Made by a program: the position numbers and the translations under genes
Shown here: positions 10,210 to 23,273 of the stretch, piece after piece
Position numbering within the stretch: the first letter of the stretch is position 1
Layout: every line of letters starts with the position of its first letter
Origin: Physcomitrium patens
Taxonomy: Eukaryota; Streptophyta; Bryopsida; Funariales; Funariaceae
DNA length: 64,000 nt
Assembly: GCF_000002425.4 (NCBI RefSeq)
Contig: NC_037266.1
Span: 4,901,443-4,965,442, forward strand
Direction: 5' to 3'
The notes under the pieces: model-generated
Database searches by the model: none
Seen by the model: the letters and a program-made list of their open reading frames with translations, nothing else
Told to the model about the DNA's origin: nothing

Positions 10210-11410
10210 GTGTCAGCTCAATTGGTTGATAGAAATTGAAAACCTCCTCCCTGTATTTTTGTCTTACTTCATACCTAACTTCTTTTAAAAAATATGTTGT
10301 GGTTTGATATTTGCTAAAATCATTATTACTGTTAAATGTGATGAAAGGTGAAGGTCTGTGGTGCTTTGTAGGTGTTGATACCTACATTTTGACATTTGCG
10401 TCTGTTACTCAAAATTATTTTGAACCCATTCTGCTCACAGAGAAAAGAAAGAAGAAAATCCAATTCAAGTTTTGTTCTATTTTGATTTTGATTTTTGATT
10501 TTCTGTTTTGAATTTACAAGAAGAGGTCTATTTCTTCAAAAATAATTCTGGTCAAGGAGCTAATTAAATAGACTAAATATATATATATATATATAAACAC
10601 AAACACACACACTAGCAGAAACTTTTGCTGTTGGGCATTGCAATCGTTAGCACATCCATCCATTTCTTTCTTCATGGCTTCCATGTTCTCTAGTTCCAAT
10701 GTTCTATAGTTTTCTTGTTCCTATGTTCCATGGTTTCTTTGTTTCATATCGTATGTGAAAAAGGTTGATGTGTATACTATTAAAATTTAGAAAATATTAA
10801 TAGGATTGGCTTTTCCAATCTTCGATAGTGACCTTATCTTCAACAAGATCTTTCTTTAGATATAATGTAGAGCTTATCATTGTCAAGAGAGCTCATGCTT
10901 CTTATGTCATGTAATTGTTAATTACCACATAATTTTCTTCAATAATTATTATACATACTTATTTGCAAGATGAACAATAAAAATGATTAACTCGTAGGTA
11001 TAACTACAAAAATACTAATAAAACAAAAATTACATTATACTTAGAACAATCCATAGGTTCTTTCGTTCTTGTAATTCCAAACTTTGATAGTAAATTCTAA
11101 AGTCTCCAACTAAAGTAATGTTGAGAAATGCCATTGATTTCTTAGGTGAGAATCTCTTGAATTTTTTTTTTTTTTTTTTTTTTTTTTTGACAAAATTAGT
11201 ACAACTTTGCCTTTCAACACTATGTAATATAGAAATGTATGTGCCTATACTATCACTAATTAATTCATAATTATATCAAATAATGTTTGAATTGGCTATA
11301 AGTAGTAATAAGAGTTTAAGAGTATATTATTAAATTATTAAGAGTTGTATAATAAGAAGTTGTTATTATTGATAGAATTAAGATCTATAGATTTAGTAAT
11401 TTATTCTTAG
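10210..11410. other. AT-rich intergenic DNA
   Basis: No gene recognised. Simple repeats only: a TA run at about 10577-10594 and a T run at about 11162-11188. Short open frames here are AT-rich and have no recognisable motif. Confidence 0.5.
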
Positions 11411-11414
11411 TAAG

Positions 11415-12095
11415 ATGTTAGTTGGTCCCAAAAACTATAAGGCTTGGAAGAATACTATGTGAAGTATATTTAAGAAAGAAGATATGTAGAACATATTCAA
11501 CCTCAAAATTGATAGCAGCTCAAACTTAGAAGTTGGTCAACTTTAGAAATTACTCAATTTTTAGAGTTTAAAAAAATTATTGAAAGTAATAAAAAAGAAC
11601 CAACTTCAAATTTTAGTTCTAAATTTTTTAAAGCTTTCTTTCGAAGATAAGATTAAGCTTATAAGAAAGAAGACAAAAGCTATGGAATATTTCAAATTTT
11701 TATTAGAAAATTACTTTTGAGATTGATTTTTTCTAAAGCTTAGATGATTCTTTCATATCTTTATTCAACTATGATCATTCCTAGTGTGATAAAAATCCTA
11801 GATAGATATAAAATTTAAAAATATTAATAGAGTTATTTGTAATAACATACATATAGAATGTTTGTAAGTTTAATAATGATTTAAGAGAGATGAACAAACT
11901 TCTTTGTGATCTTGTCATTATTTGTAAAGTTCTTCCTTCAAAATTTAAGAAATTAGTATCCATCATTAAACATGAGTATAAACCACTAATATTTTTTACT
12001 TTGACAAGTAGAATAAAATTAAACAAAAGTTATAATAAGATCTATTTAATGAAGCATTGATATTTTGGATTTAAAATAAAAATTGTAGATGTTAG
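11415..12095 (+). pseudogene. Decayed Ty1/copia gag relic
   Basis: Near 11425 the plus strand reads PKNYKAWKNTM, the usual start of a copia gag. At 11895-12020 it reads LLCDLVIICKVLPSKFKKLV followed by SIIKHE, which fits the UBN2/gag-polypeptide pattern of leucines spaced before LP..F..LV. Stops and frameshifts separate the pieces. It ends abruptly where element A is inserted at 12096. Confidence 0.5.
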
Positions 12096-12644
12096 TATCA
12101 AAGAAATGAACTGAAAGAAGATGCATAAATTTATGAAATCCATGTCAAAAGAAAAGTGACAAAATAGAAATAAAGAAGTATATATATTATAAGAAAATTG
12201 GAATGTCTATTGCCAAAAGATAAAGAAACTAGAAACTCTTGAATGTAGATTGGAAGCAAGAAAAGACTTGATAAGAGTAAATAAGGCTTCACTTTTGCCT
12301 CTATATATACTATCTATCTAGGATCTATGTGACAACATTCTATAGGACCTCCAAAAATATGTTGACTTTGTATGATATGTATCTTGACTTGCAAGGTAAG
12401 TTTTTTATATAAACGCCACATAGTTAGCTTATTCTGTAAGCTACTAATACATGTGGCATGTGGTTAGTTTGTTGACCAAGTTTCTAACCTACCAATCAAC
12501 TATAAATACATATAAAGTCAAAATAGTATCTAAAAAGCTTCTAGGAAGCTTCTCTAGAAGATATTATGAAATTAATCTATTTTTACTTACTTCTACCTAT
12601 CATATTATTTAAATAATAGTTATAGTAGATATATATTTGTGACA
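12096..12644 (-). repeat. Element A 3' LTR
   Basis: Matches 17328-17874. It begins TATCAAAGAAATGAACT on the plus strand and ends TTGTGACA. Adjacent on the inside is a pyrimidine stretch (TACTTCTCTTTC), the polypurine tract of the minus-strand element. Confidence 0.8.
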
Positions 12645-13220
12645 TTACTTCTCTTTCTAAAAACAAGTTCCTCGAGGAGCGATGATCACATGTTGAAGAA
12701 GTCTAAGATGTGGCAAATTGTATTTGCTACATATTTTAATCTTTTTTTCCTTTGAAGATAGTCGATAGGTTCTCTCAGCCATTGGTAATGTCCCATTCTA
12801 AGGTGAGAAGACCACAGTGTTTTTTGATTATTGTTGAAACCTTCATAACTTTTTTCAAACAAAATATTTGTAATACTATTAAGATTTGTGCCTACCTCCA
12901 AGAAAATCACCAAACATGAAGAGTCTTTTTTTAGGTCATGATATCAAATACATTATATCTTGCCATCTATTCAAGAAAGAATATGTTGTTCTTAAAGGTC
13001 TTCATGCCTATTACGTTGTCTTGAAGGTTGTGATAATCACAATGTCTTGACTGGTAAGTCATCAAATGATGGTCTTGAATTGAATCTATTGACTATTACT
13101 TTTCTATCTCTTTAATGCCACAATTATACATAAACTATAAATAAAGATAAAAAATAGAATGCAATCTTTCCTAAATTATGTTCTTTTTTTAGCAAAGATT
13201 TATTATCTTTGATCCTAGTT
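12645..13220 (-). other. Element A region between chromodomain and 3' LTR
   Basis: Corresponds to 29860-30957 of element B. On the plus strand, antisense to the element, a decayed frame FFLGHDIKYIISCHLFKK matches the intact antisense frame of B at 29915-30199. No known domain. Confidence 0.45.
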
Positions 13221-13229
13221 TTGATAGAT

Positions 13230-16200
13230 GTTGTTGTTGAAAAGCTTTGACCTTTTGTATTGCATTTATAAGATTTTTTAGTGGCTTCTATGCACATTTA
13301 TTAATATCATATCCTTGCCAATGGACAAGATATTCTAACTTATTTTGGCACCACCTTGAGTCTAGAACTTCTTCTACTTCAAATTCTTTATTGTTGTCTA
13401 CTTTTATAAGAGGAGGTAGGACTTATCTTTTTCTTTGTATGTTCACAATCTTGTATGGTTTAAGAAGAGACATGTGGAATACAAGATGGATCTTCATTGA
13501 CTTTGGTAGATATAATTGATAAGCAACTGGATTGATTTGTCCACAAATAGGAAAAGGTCCAAGCTTGCAATAGTCCAATTTATCACAAAGATGAATAGTC
13601 TTGATATTACGATGAAGTAACCATACCTTGTCACCTACATTGAATTATGGTTGTTTTTTTGATAGGCATCCGCATTGATCTTTTGTCGTTTTTGAGCTTC
13701 TTTTAATTGTGCCTTTATTGTTGTATATAGTTTTGACAAATAATTTGCTAAATCTTCTGCCATAGGATTATCAACTTTTGAAAAGTCAAAAGTATTAAAT
13801 TTTAGATGATAATCATAATTGGAAAGGAAAGGTGTTTGTTGCATAGAAGAATGCATTATATTATTATAAGCAAATTCTACCAATAGGAAGAAGGTTGTCC
13901 AATTGTCTTATTCATAATTAATGGTACATCTTAAATATTGCTCTAAAACTTAGTTTATGTACTCTGTTTGTCTATCAATTTAAGCTTGAAGGGTCAAAAA
14001 TAGCTTTATGTCTACCTTTAGAATCTTAAAAAGAATTCTTCAAAATCTTGATACAAATTGAGTCTTCTTATCCAATATAATATCTTTTGGCAATCTATGA
14101 TATTCATAAATATTATGAAAGAAAAGTTTGGCAGTTTCTTCACCTGAGATAGATTTTGTATATGGTACAAAATGTGCCATTTTGATAAAACAATCTACTA
14201 TCACAAATATAAAATCACATGAATCTGAGATTGAAAAATCCATAATAAAATCCATAGAAAAAAAAGACCATGGTTGTTTTAGAATAGATAATGAGTAAAG
14301 AAGTCCATAAAATTAATCATGATAAGTTTTTGACCTTGAACAAATGTCATATGATTGAACAAAGTCTTTTATAACCTTTCACATTTGTAGCCACAAAAGA
14401 TCTCTAAATATTAGCTCCAAAGTCTTGTTGTATCCAAAATGTCATATTGCTAGAAAGTTGTGACATGCTTGAAAAATACGTAAATGTACTTTTTCTTCTA
14501 AAATATATAGGCATCCTTTGAAATAAAGTAGGTTGTTCTTGAATTGAAACTTGGAAGTATTATAAGACTTAGAAGAAGTATTCTTGATATTATGAACAAG
14601 AGGATCAAAAGACATATTTGATTGAATTTGATTGAAAAAAATTGAAACAATAGTCAATATTGATTTCATTGCTCAAAGATGAAATTATCTTGGCTTCAAT
14701 AAAATGATCTTTTCTTGATCAAAAGTTGCATTTTTTACTTTTGATATAAAATAAAAACATCTAAAAAATACATTAGACAAACCTTATTATTTTTATAGCT
14801 AATAAGTGATATTAAATTCAAATCTTAATAAAAACATATTCTAACAAGCCTAGCAATGATTCAAAATGCATACTAACATGAAATACTCAACTTGAAATAA
14901 GTGCTAATATGAAATACTTGAATAGTGTAGAATACACACTTTTTTTTAACTTTACATATATTTCTGCATCTCTAAGTTTTTGTAACACATGACAAACATG
15001 AACTTCATATTATTTTGTATTTTTAAAATAGATTAAAATATTATCTAAATAATAGACAACAAAATCATCTAAAAATTCACAAAAATATCATTCATAAGAT
15101 ATTGAAAAGCAATTGGTGCATTTGTGAGTCCAAAAGGTATGAAATTACATTCAATGTGCCTATACCTTGTTTGAAATATAGTCTTCTATTCATGTCTTTC
15201 TTTAATTTGGATCAAGTTGTAAGCTTCTTATAGATCTATTTTTGAATAGATCTTAACTTAATTTAATTGATCAAAAAGTCCAGATATCAAAGATAAAAGA
15301 TACTTATTCTTAATAGTAATCTTTTTGAGTCCTCAATAATCTACACACATTTGTAGTAATCCATCTTTTTTCTTCACAAATAAAATAGGAGCTCTTGCAA
15401 GAGATTTTGAATGGCATATGAAATTCTTGGTCAAGTTCTTGTCAATGTACTTCTTCAATTCAACCAATTTATTTTATAATAAATTATAGATTGGACCAAA
15501 TGGTAGCTAACTTCCTTCTTTAAGGTCGATTGAGTAATCATATAGATGATGCTCCAAGAAAATATTTGCATTATTCTTCTAAAAATATCTTTAAAATCTT
15601 AATATTGATTTCGAATAAAACTTGAAGTCTTTCTATCATTAAAAATGGATGTGGAATAAATAACAAAAAGTGATCATTTTTTTGCAGTATGCAAAAAAGC
15701 TTTTGCACCTACAAGTATAGGTTTGGCTACACTAGATTCATGGTTTTCCATAAAATTTTTAATAATATTCTAAAAAAAATCTATTAAAAAATTATACTTT
15801 TTTAGTGATGATAAATCTAAAATGAATAGATTAGAAAGAGACCTAATTATATTAAAAAAAAATACAACTATTATGACCATTTATTGCTATATTTATAGGA
15901 AATATTTCATGAATAATATCTCCAAAAGATAATGGATGGCCATCTATGACTTCTTCATGTATGGATTTAGTTTTTTGTACTAACAATATTTTATGGCTTT
16001 GAACAAAGTATTTATCTAAGAAACAAGTTGATGCTCTTGAATCTATCAAGATAGAGGATTTGTAATTATTAGGTCTTAAATGCACATCTATTATAAAATA
16101 AGGACAAAATTTTGAGGTGAAAATAAGACCTTCATTTGTATAAGATTTTAGCTGTACAGTCGTAATTGTAGTTGGACTAATTTATTTTTCAACATTTTTT

Positions 16201-17000
16201 ATCTTTCATAGTCATACTCTTCATTTTGTAGTTGCATTGTTTCTTTGAACAATATTGAGCAATGTGCTTAATTCCTCCACAATATGAACACAATCTTTTT
16301 TGATGATGACAAGTCTTTTCTTGTTCAATAAAAGATTTAAAATATATTGCATCAATTTGTATATCTTCTAATTCTAAATGTTTACATTGAGAGGTCGTTG
16401 GTATTATCATTGAATTATAATAACGTAGAGATTTTCTTATGTGATTCTCAAATTAAAACTTAAAAAGTCAATTGTCATACTTTATAGCAAAATTAATTAT
16501 TTGGCTCAATGTCTGAAGATCAAGTAAGTTGAGCATTCATTTCTTTACCTCATATTGTAATCTGTAGAGAAATTGGCAAATAGAGGCAACATCATTTCAT
16601 CTGACATCAATTGCTAGTAGTCAAAATTGTGAAGCATATGATATCACTGATTGATTGTCTTGTTGCAAGATACAAATCTTGTTGTTTAAGAAAAGATAAA
16701 AACCATGATAATACCAAATTTGAAGAAGTGTATCAATGAATCTAACTTGTGATCTCAACATTGGATTGCTTTGGGATTGAAGTTCAATCACTAGTTGTAC
16801 TTGATTGATAAATCCTCAAACTTAGATCTTGTACCATCAAACTTTTCAAATAAGGTAACTCTAAATTTTTTTATATTAAAAAAGTGTTCTACTATAAGAG
16901 AAGGAATGATTTGATATACATATTGAAGTGACTTCAATCATATTTGTATCTTCACTTCCTGCCATTTTTATTACTCTTAGTGGCAATAAACTCAATTGAT
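13230..17000 (-). pseudogene. Element A gag-pol, decayed
   Basis: Read on the minus strand from about 16965: gag, with a CX2CX4HX4C zinc knuckle (CSYCGGIKHIAQYC, about 16250); protease near 16050 with LIDSRASTCFLD, where the Gly of the D-S-G-A site is Arg; RT at about 15500-15050; the integrase zinc-binding region near 14670-14440; the integrase core with IVDCFIKMAHFVP (14255-14040); integrase tail (13883-13635); and a chromodomain near 13440-13230 with EFEVEEVLDSR. The RNase H part appears shortened. Stops interrupt every domain. Confidence 0.75.
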
Positions 17001-17092
17001 GCATTGCAAGCATCAATTCCCTCAATTGCTCTTACATTTATTCCATTGTACTCTTTATTTTAAAAAGCTATAGCATGATGACTCTTAGAAAA

Positions 17093-17094
<2 letters not shown>

Positions 17095-17136
<42 letters not shown>
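17095..17136. repeat. (TA)n microsatellite
   Basis: About 20 TA units in the 5' leader of element A. Confidence 0.85.
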
Positions 17137-17145
<9 letters not shown>

Positions 17146-17327
17146 TATTACTTAAGACAAGCAAAAGATAAGACTTGAAAATAAAGAAAATATTAAAAAT
17201 AATTTTAATTTAGAAGAAAGTAATTTGTAACTTCTACTATATTTATGTCTTATTACAAGAAAGAGATAATCTATCCTTAATCAAAAGAAGACAAAGCTCT
17301 AATATTATAAATGCACTCTTGTCAATG

Positions 17328-17874
17328 TATTAAGGACATGAACTAAAAGAAGATGTATAAATATGTGAAATCCATGTCAAAAGAAAAGTGATAAAATTCA
17401 AATGTAGAAGTATATATATTACAAAGTAACTAGAATAGCTATTTCCAAAAGACAAAGAAACTAGAGACTCTTGAATCTAAATTAAAAGCAAGAATAGAAT
17501 TGAGAAGAATAAAGAAGGCTTCACTTTTGCCTCTATATATTCTATCTACGTAAGATCTATGTAGCAATGTTCTATAGGATTTCTAAAAACGTGTTGACTT
17601 TGTATGACATGTATCTTGACTTATAAGGCAAGTTTTCTATATGAGTGCCACATAATTAGCTTGTTCCACAAGCTACCAATACATACATGTGGTTAGCTTG
17701 TTGATCAAGTTTCTAACCTACTAATCAACTATAAATATATGTAAAGTCAAAACAACATCTAGAAAGCTTCTAGAAAGCTTCTCTAGAAGGTATTATAAAA
17801 TTAATCTATTTTTACTTACTTCTACCTATTCATATTATTTAAGTAACAATTACAATAGATAGATATCTATGACA
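17328..17874 (-). repeat. Element A 5' LTR
   Basis: Matches 12096-12644. Left of it, on the element's inside, is a degenerate tRNA-Met primer-binding site (minus strand TAATATTAGAGC, about 17294-17306), some 20 bp from the LTR edge. A chain of TTCTAGAA/AAGCTTC palindromes lies at 17764-17792. Confidence 0.78.
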
Positions 17875-17879
17875 ATTAG

Positions 17880-19924
17880 AAATCCAGATTAAATCAAAGA
17901 AGATAATTCAAACCATTTGATTGATACGAACACATGAAAATAAAACTAACTTAAAATACCATTGATTTCATAAAAATTCACATCTTATTTAAGATAGTCT
18001 TGCACCAATTCTAATACCTAGACATATTAGATTATAAGCTAATTACTTGGAAGAATATTCTAATGAGTATTATTTATTATTTTTAAAAGATATTTAAAAT
18101 ACAATGAATGTTTTGTCTATAAATTTTTCATTAAATGAAAACTTGGTCATCAACAATGGAACATCAAAATATGTTTTTAGTACTTTAAAAGATTTTATTT
18201 TATTATTATTATTATTATTTTTTTTTCTTCTTCTTCTTCTCTTTTTTTTAGCAATGATAAGAGTGCTATTCTTATAAAGATCCAACGACTTAAATTAATC
18301 ATTTTTTATTATTAGAATTCAAAGACAAAAATTTATAAATTTATAAATATATAATTTTTTTAGGTCTAGAGTCAAGAAATCTTATCTATTTTCTTTATAC
18401 TACATGTGATAGTAATGTTTATTTATTAATAATAAAAGAATCTAATACTTCACATCAAATTGAATTAATAATTTTTTTGATATTTGAGTTATAAGATTAA
18501 TTTTCATATCTTTCGATTTATTACCTTAAAAACTTGAAATTTCTAAATCTTAGTAAAATAGCTTCAATCAATGATAACTATATTTATGTGCATTTATAAT
18601 AAAAATTTTTGTATGTCTATACTGCTTTCAAGACAAATAAATATAAGAGCCTGTATCAACAAAAAAGCTTTTTAATAGAAAATATTTTTGGATCTAATTC
18701 ATAAAAATATATATAGACATTTTTTATTATATTACTTAATAGAACAAGATAATTCATACTTATAATTAATATTTTTGGCAAAAAAGCATAAATTTTTTAA
18801 ATTTAAGATTATAATAGAAAAATAAACTAATCCTATTATTAAAGTCTTAAAAATAGATTAAAGAAGAGAATTTATTTAATTAATTTTTGAGAGTTTTTTC
18901 AAAATTATGGCATTACTTGATTATTAACTTAAGCATATACTTCACAAAAAATAGAATCATTGAGCAATATAATAAAATTATTTTTGAACAAGTTTGTATT
19001 GTATTCTTATTGAGATAAGTATTCAATAAATTATGACCAAATATAGCCAAAATTAAAATAAATTTACTTAATAATATACCTACTTGGATAAATGATCATG
19101 AATTATCTCCAAAAAGAGTATTTAAAAAAAATAAAATAAACCTCATCACATTCAAACATTTAATTTTTCTTACATGTTTATATAAGATCTTATGCCAAAA
19201 AAAAGCTTGAAACCAAGTTTATTCTAAGTAACATGGTAGAATGTAATAATTATTTCAAAACTAGTCATATATATTTATCTTCTCCTAAAAGGTTGTTATC
19301 TCAAGAGATGTTATTTTTTATAGAAGATGTTTGTATAATTTGGATCTATCATTTCTTTTAAAAATTACTAATCATACACAAGTTGACAAGAAAAGGTAAA
19401 TAACTTAATAAGTTATATTTATTAGACAAAAATACCATATTTTTTCTACTTGTATCTTTAAAATCAGTAGATTTTGAAATAAAGAATCCAAAAATATTTT
19501 AAAATCCTTTTTCGTCATATCAATCTTCAAATTAAAGCCTAATGGTAGAATATAATCTTTATTATATTTTATAAATAATTCCTATAATCATTTCTTTCAA
19601 AAAAATTATTATTATATATTTTTTGATAATATTATAATATCATTACCTTCTTTAAGCACCAAATATTAATTAGGACCACTAAAGAATTCAAAAAATGGAA
19701 TTATCAAAGCCAACTCAAGTCGATTTGAATTCTTTAGTGATATGATATCTCCTCGTAATTTAAAGAGCAATAAATATTATTAAAAAAAGTTCTATTTTAT
19801 TTTTTTATTTTATTTTATTTTATTTTAAAATCTTTGATAGTTTTTGTAAATGTATCATCTTAATAAATTAATTTGATATCAAAAATATACAATTTTAATA
19901 ACTTGAGATTAATGAGAAAGATTT
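17880..19924. other. AT-rich DNA, unassigned, probably decayed transposons
   Basis: No gene recognised. A TTA/TTC trinucleotide stretch lies at about 18195-18240. This should be the continuation of the copia relic interrupted by element A, possibly joined to other debris, but no copia domain could be read with confidence. Confidence 0.35.
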
Positions 19925-22900
19925 TTGAATCTTGAGCAAATATAATATAATTGTATAAAGTCTTTAATTACCTTTTAGATTTGAGGTCACGAAAAATCTC
20001 TTGATATTAACTTCAAGACGAAGTTATATCTAAAATATAATGTGATTAGAAAATTTTGATGATCCTTAAGAGTACTTAATTATGCTTTGCCTTCCTAAAC
20101 ATATAAGTGTCTTTCAAAATAAAAAAAATATTGTTATTGAATTTAAACTTAAAAGTATCATGAGATTTGAAAGAATTATTTTTAATTTCATATATAAGAG
20201 GATTTGAAGACATACTGGATTGAACTTGATTATTAAATGTTGAATCAAAAGTCAATATTAATTCCATTATTTGAAGATGAAATTACTCTGGCTTCAAAAA
20301 GATTATAATAAAAATAAATGCTAATTTTTTTTAAAAAAAAATACCTTAAAAAAATTAATTTTTTATAAATTTAATATTGTAATAAAAGTTATCTTTAAAG
20401 CTATGAATGCTACTTTGATTCTTTATTATATTCTAACTTGTCTTTATAAGTTAAGTATATAAGTAGAATTACATCTTTAAAATATTTTTTTATAAAAAAT
20501 TGATAGTAACTAGCAAGTGTTTTAAAATATTAGACATCTCTTATCGTTCTTGGAATCTTTTATTGCATGATAGTATTAACTTTCTTAGAATCCATCATAA
20601 GGCTATTATTTAAAATAATATATTTTAAAAAATTAAATTAAATTATATAAAATATACACTTCTCTATCTTAATATATAATCATGCATTATAAATTTTTTA
20701 TAATTTATAATAAATATATATTTTTTTAATATTTTAAAAATATATTAAAATATAATCTAAGTAAAAAATAACTAAATTATTTAAAAATTATTTTAAAATA
20801 TTATTTATTAGATTTTCAAAAGCAATTGTGACATTTGTAAGTTGAAAAGACATGATATTATATTTAAAATATCCATATTTAATTTAAAACATAATTTTTA
20901 AAATTTAATTTCTTCTTTAATGCATATCAAGTTATATACTCCTTGTAGATTTATTTTTTTATAAATATTTATTTAATTTATTAATAAAAAAATTAATATC
21001 AAAAATAAAAAATACTTATTTTTGGTAGTAATCTACTCAATTCCTTAATAATCCACATACATCTACAATGATCTATCTTTAATAATAAGATAGAAATTTG
21101 TAGTAGAAATTTTGAATGATATATGAAGTTATTGGCTAAGCTCTCATCAACATATTATTTGAATGAAGCCAATTTATGTTGTAATAAGCTCTAAATTGGT
21201 CTAAATGGTGATTGAATTTCTTCTTAAAGATCAATCAAATAAACGTATAAAAATATTTTAAAAAAATATTTTTATTTTTATCTTAAAAAATTTCTTAATA
21301 ATCATCATATTGGCCTAAAAAGCCACTTAAAGTCTTTTAACAACTAGGAATGGGTGGTATAAATAATAAAAATAATCTTTATTTTATAGCATGCATAATA
21401 GTTTTTCCACCTACAAATAATAATTTAATTTTATTTGAATTTTTATTTTTTATTTAATTAAAAAATCTTGATTATGCTATTGGAAAAAAATAAAATATAA
21501 GAAATTAAATCTATCTAAAAATTATATTTTTTAGCCATGATAAACTTAAAATGATTAAATTAAAAGGAGATTTAATAATATTATATATCACTAAATTATT
21601 ATGACTATTTATTCTCACATTTATAAAAATAATTTTGTCTATAATATCTTGAGAAGATAAAAGAGAAGTACATATGAGCTTAGTTATTTTTACTAAAGGT
21701 ATATTATGTCTTTTAATAAAGTATTCATTTAAAAATAAGCTTAGGCTTTTGAATCTAGCAAGATAAAGACTTTGTAATTTTTAGGTCTTAAAAAAAATCT
21801 ATTATAAAATAATGTGAAGATTTTAAAGAGAAAATAAGACTTTCAATAGATATTGTATAAGATTCTAGCTACACAATTTTTATTCTAGTTTGACAAACTT
21901 GTTTTTTATTACATTATATTTTTTAACAATCATTCTTTTTATTTTGTGGTTGAGTCACTTATTTATATAATATTGAAAAGTATGCTAAAATTCTTTGGAA
22001 TATAAGTACAATTCTTCATGATAATCTTGAATCTTATTTTCAAAAAGATATTCAAAATATATCATATTAATTTGTATATTTCAAGGACAAGAATCTCAAA
22101 GAAAAAAAAACTCAATATATTCTTGTATCACTCAAAAAGAATAGATATTCACTCAAAACTAATATAGTATTGAAACTAAAATGGCTATTGCTAAAAAATA
22201 AGAAAATCTTGAATCAAAACTAAGGACTAGAAAGGCATTGGTAAGAATGAAGAAGACTTCACTCTTTCGTCCATACATACTATCTAATTAGGAGCTACAA
22301 GGCAACATTCTATAAGACCTCTAATACATGTTTAATTTATAAGACACGTGTTTTTAACATACAAAGCAAGTTTTTTATTATATACCATATAGTTAGCTTG
22401 TACCAAAAGCTACCAATACGTGTAACATGTCGCTAAGTTGTTGGCCAAGTTTATAACCTATTAATCAACTACAAATACATGTCAAGTCGAAATTGCAACT
22501 ATGAAGCTTCTAAAAAGCTATTCTAAAAAATATTATCAAATTTATTTATTTTAATTCACTTCTATATATTCATATAATTTGATAACTATTGGAATAAATA
22601 TATATGTCTATGACAATATGTCTTCTATTTTAAAATATATGTATTATAAAGATATTGATGTTGCCTTTGAATTGTAAAGATATTGAAACACTTTTGTACA
22701 ACTCTTACATCAAAATACAAAAAGTTAATTATCACACATCATAACAAAATCAATTGATTGATTTAATATATGAAGGTTAAATAAATTTAACATCAATTAT
22801 TTTACATCATATTGCTATTTTTAGACAAGCTAATTAATAAGTTCATCATTATCCTACTTCATATCAATTATAAGTTGTTATAATTACAAAGCATATAATA

Positions 22901-23273
22901 ATATTAAATAATTGATTAACACAAAATATAAAAAAAATTAGTTGTAATATAAAGTACATCATGTTTTTTATAATTAGGTCAAAATTTTTCTAAGAAAGTT
23001 TTTAAACTATTTAATATTAGATCACATTGTTTTAAAAAAGATAAAAATCATGATAAAGCTGAATGTGAAAATAATGTTCTAATAAACCTGACTTGTGATC
23101 TTCTAGTTAGATAACTTTTATATTGAAGCTGAATTACTAATTGTATTTAATTAATTATATTTATAAAAATTTAATCTTATATAATCAAAATCCTTAAAGA
23201 AAAAAATTCTTAGTTCTTTAATACTTGAACAATGTTTTATTATATGAAAATTAACATGATTTGATATAGGTAT
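19925..23273 (-). pseudogene. Element C gag-pol fragments
   Basis: Minus-strand remnants of the integrase zinc-binding region (20267-20076, with SSMSSNPLIYEIKNNSF, like A and B), RT (about 21250-20870), protease (about 21900-21500) and gag (to 23273). Stops occur every few codons. The solo LTR at 22079-22615 sits between the zinc-knuckle region and the rest of gag. Confidence 0.6.
22079..22615 (-). repeat. Solo LTR of the A/B/C chromovirus family inside element C
   Basis: Matches the A LTRs over its whole length, from TTTCAAGGACAAGAATC at the left end to TATGACA at the right. Element C zinc-knuckle and gag sequence abut it on the two sides with no pol DNA between, so this is a solo LTR left by recombination. 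The flanks are TA-rich and the duplication cannot be read clearly. Confidence 0.65.

Larger units (their letters stand above)
12096..17874 (-). mobile_element. Element A: Ty3/gypsy chromovirus, complete but decayed
   Basis: Two LTRs of about 548 bp (12096-12644 and 17328-17874) enclose gag, protease, RT, integrase and chromodomain in that order on the minus strand. The 5-bp flanks GTTAG (12091-12095) and ATTAG (17875-17879) form a target duplication with one mismatch. LTR ends are TGTCA...TGACA-like. The two LTRs look roughly 85-90% identical by eye, and the ORFs carry many stops, so it is old and dead. It is closely related to elements B and C. Confidence 0.85.

Noticed and set aside
13247..13519. 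Plus-strand 90-codon frame
   Set aside because: It is the antisense shadow of the element A chromodomain and integrase tail.
18094..18285. Minus-strand frame with poly-Arg/Lys and poly-Asn
   Set aside because: Produced by TTA/TTC trinucleotide repeats; no protein features outside them.
19694..19790. Similarity to 32756-32850 as paired ends of one element
   Set aside because: Only about 80-90 weakly similar bases in AT-rich DNA, not extending further and with no duplication.
17880..19924. Missing 3' half of element C or a copia pol
   Set aside because: No integrase, RT or chromodomain block could be aligned with A, B or F; left unassigned.
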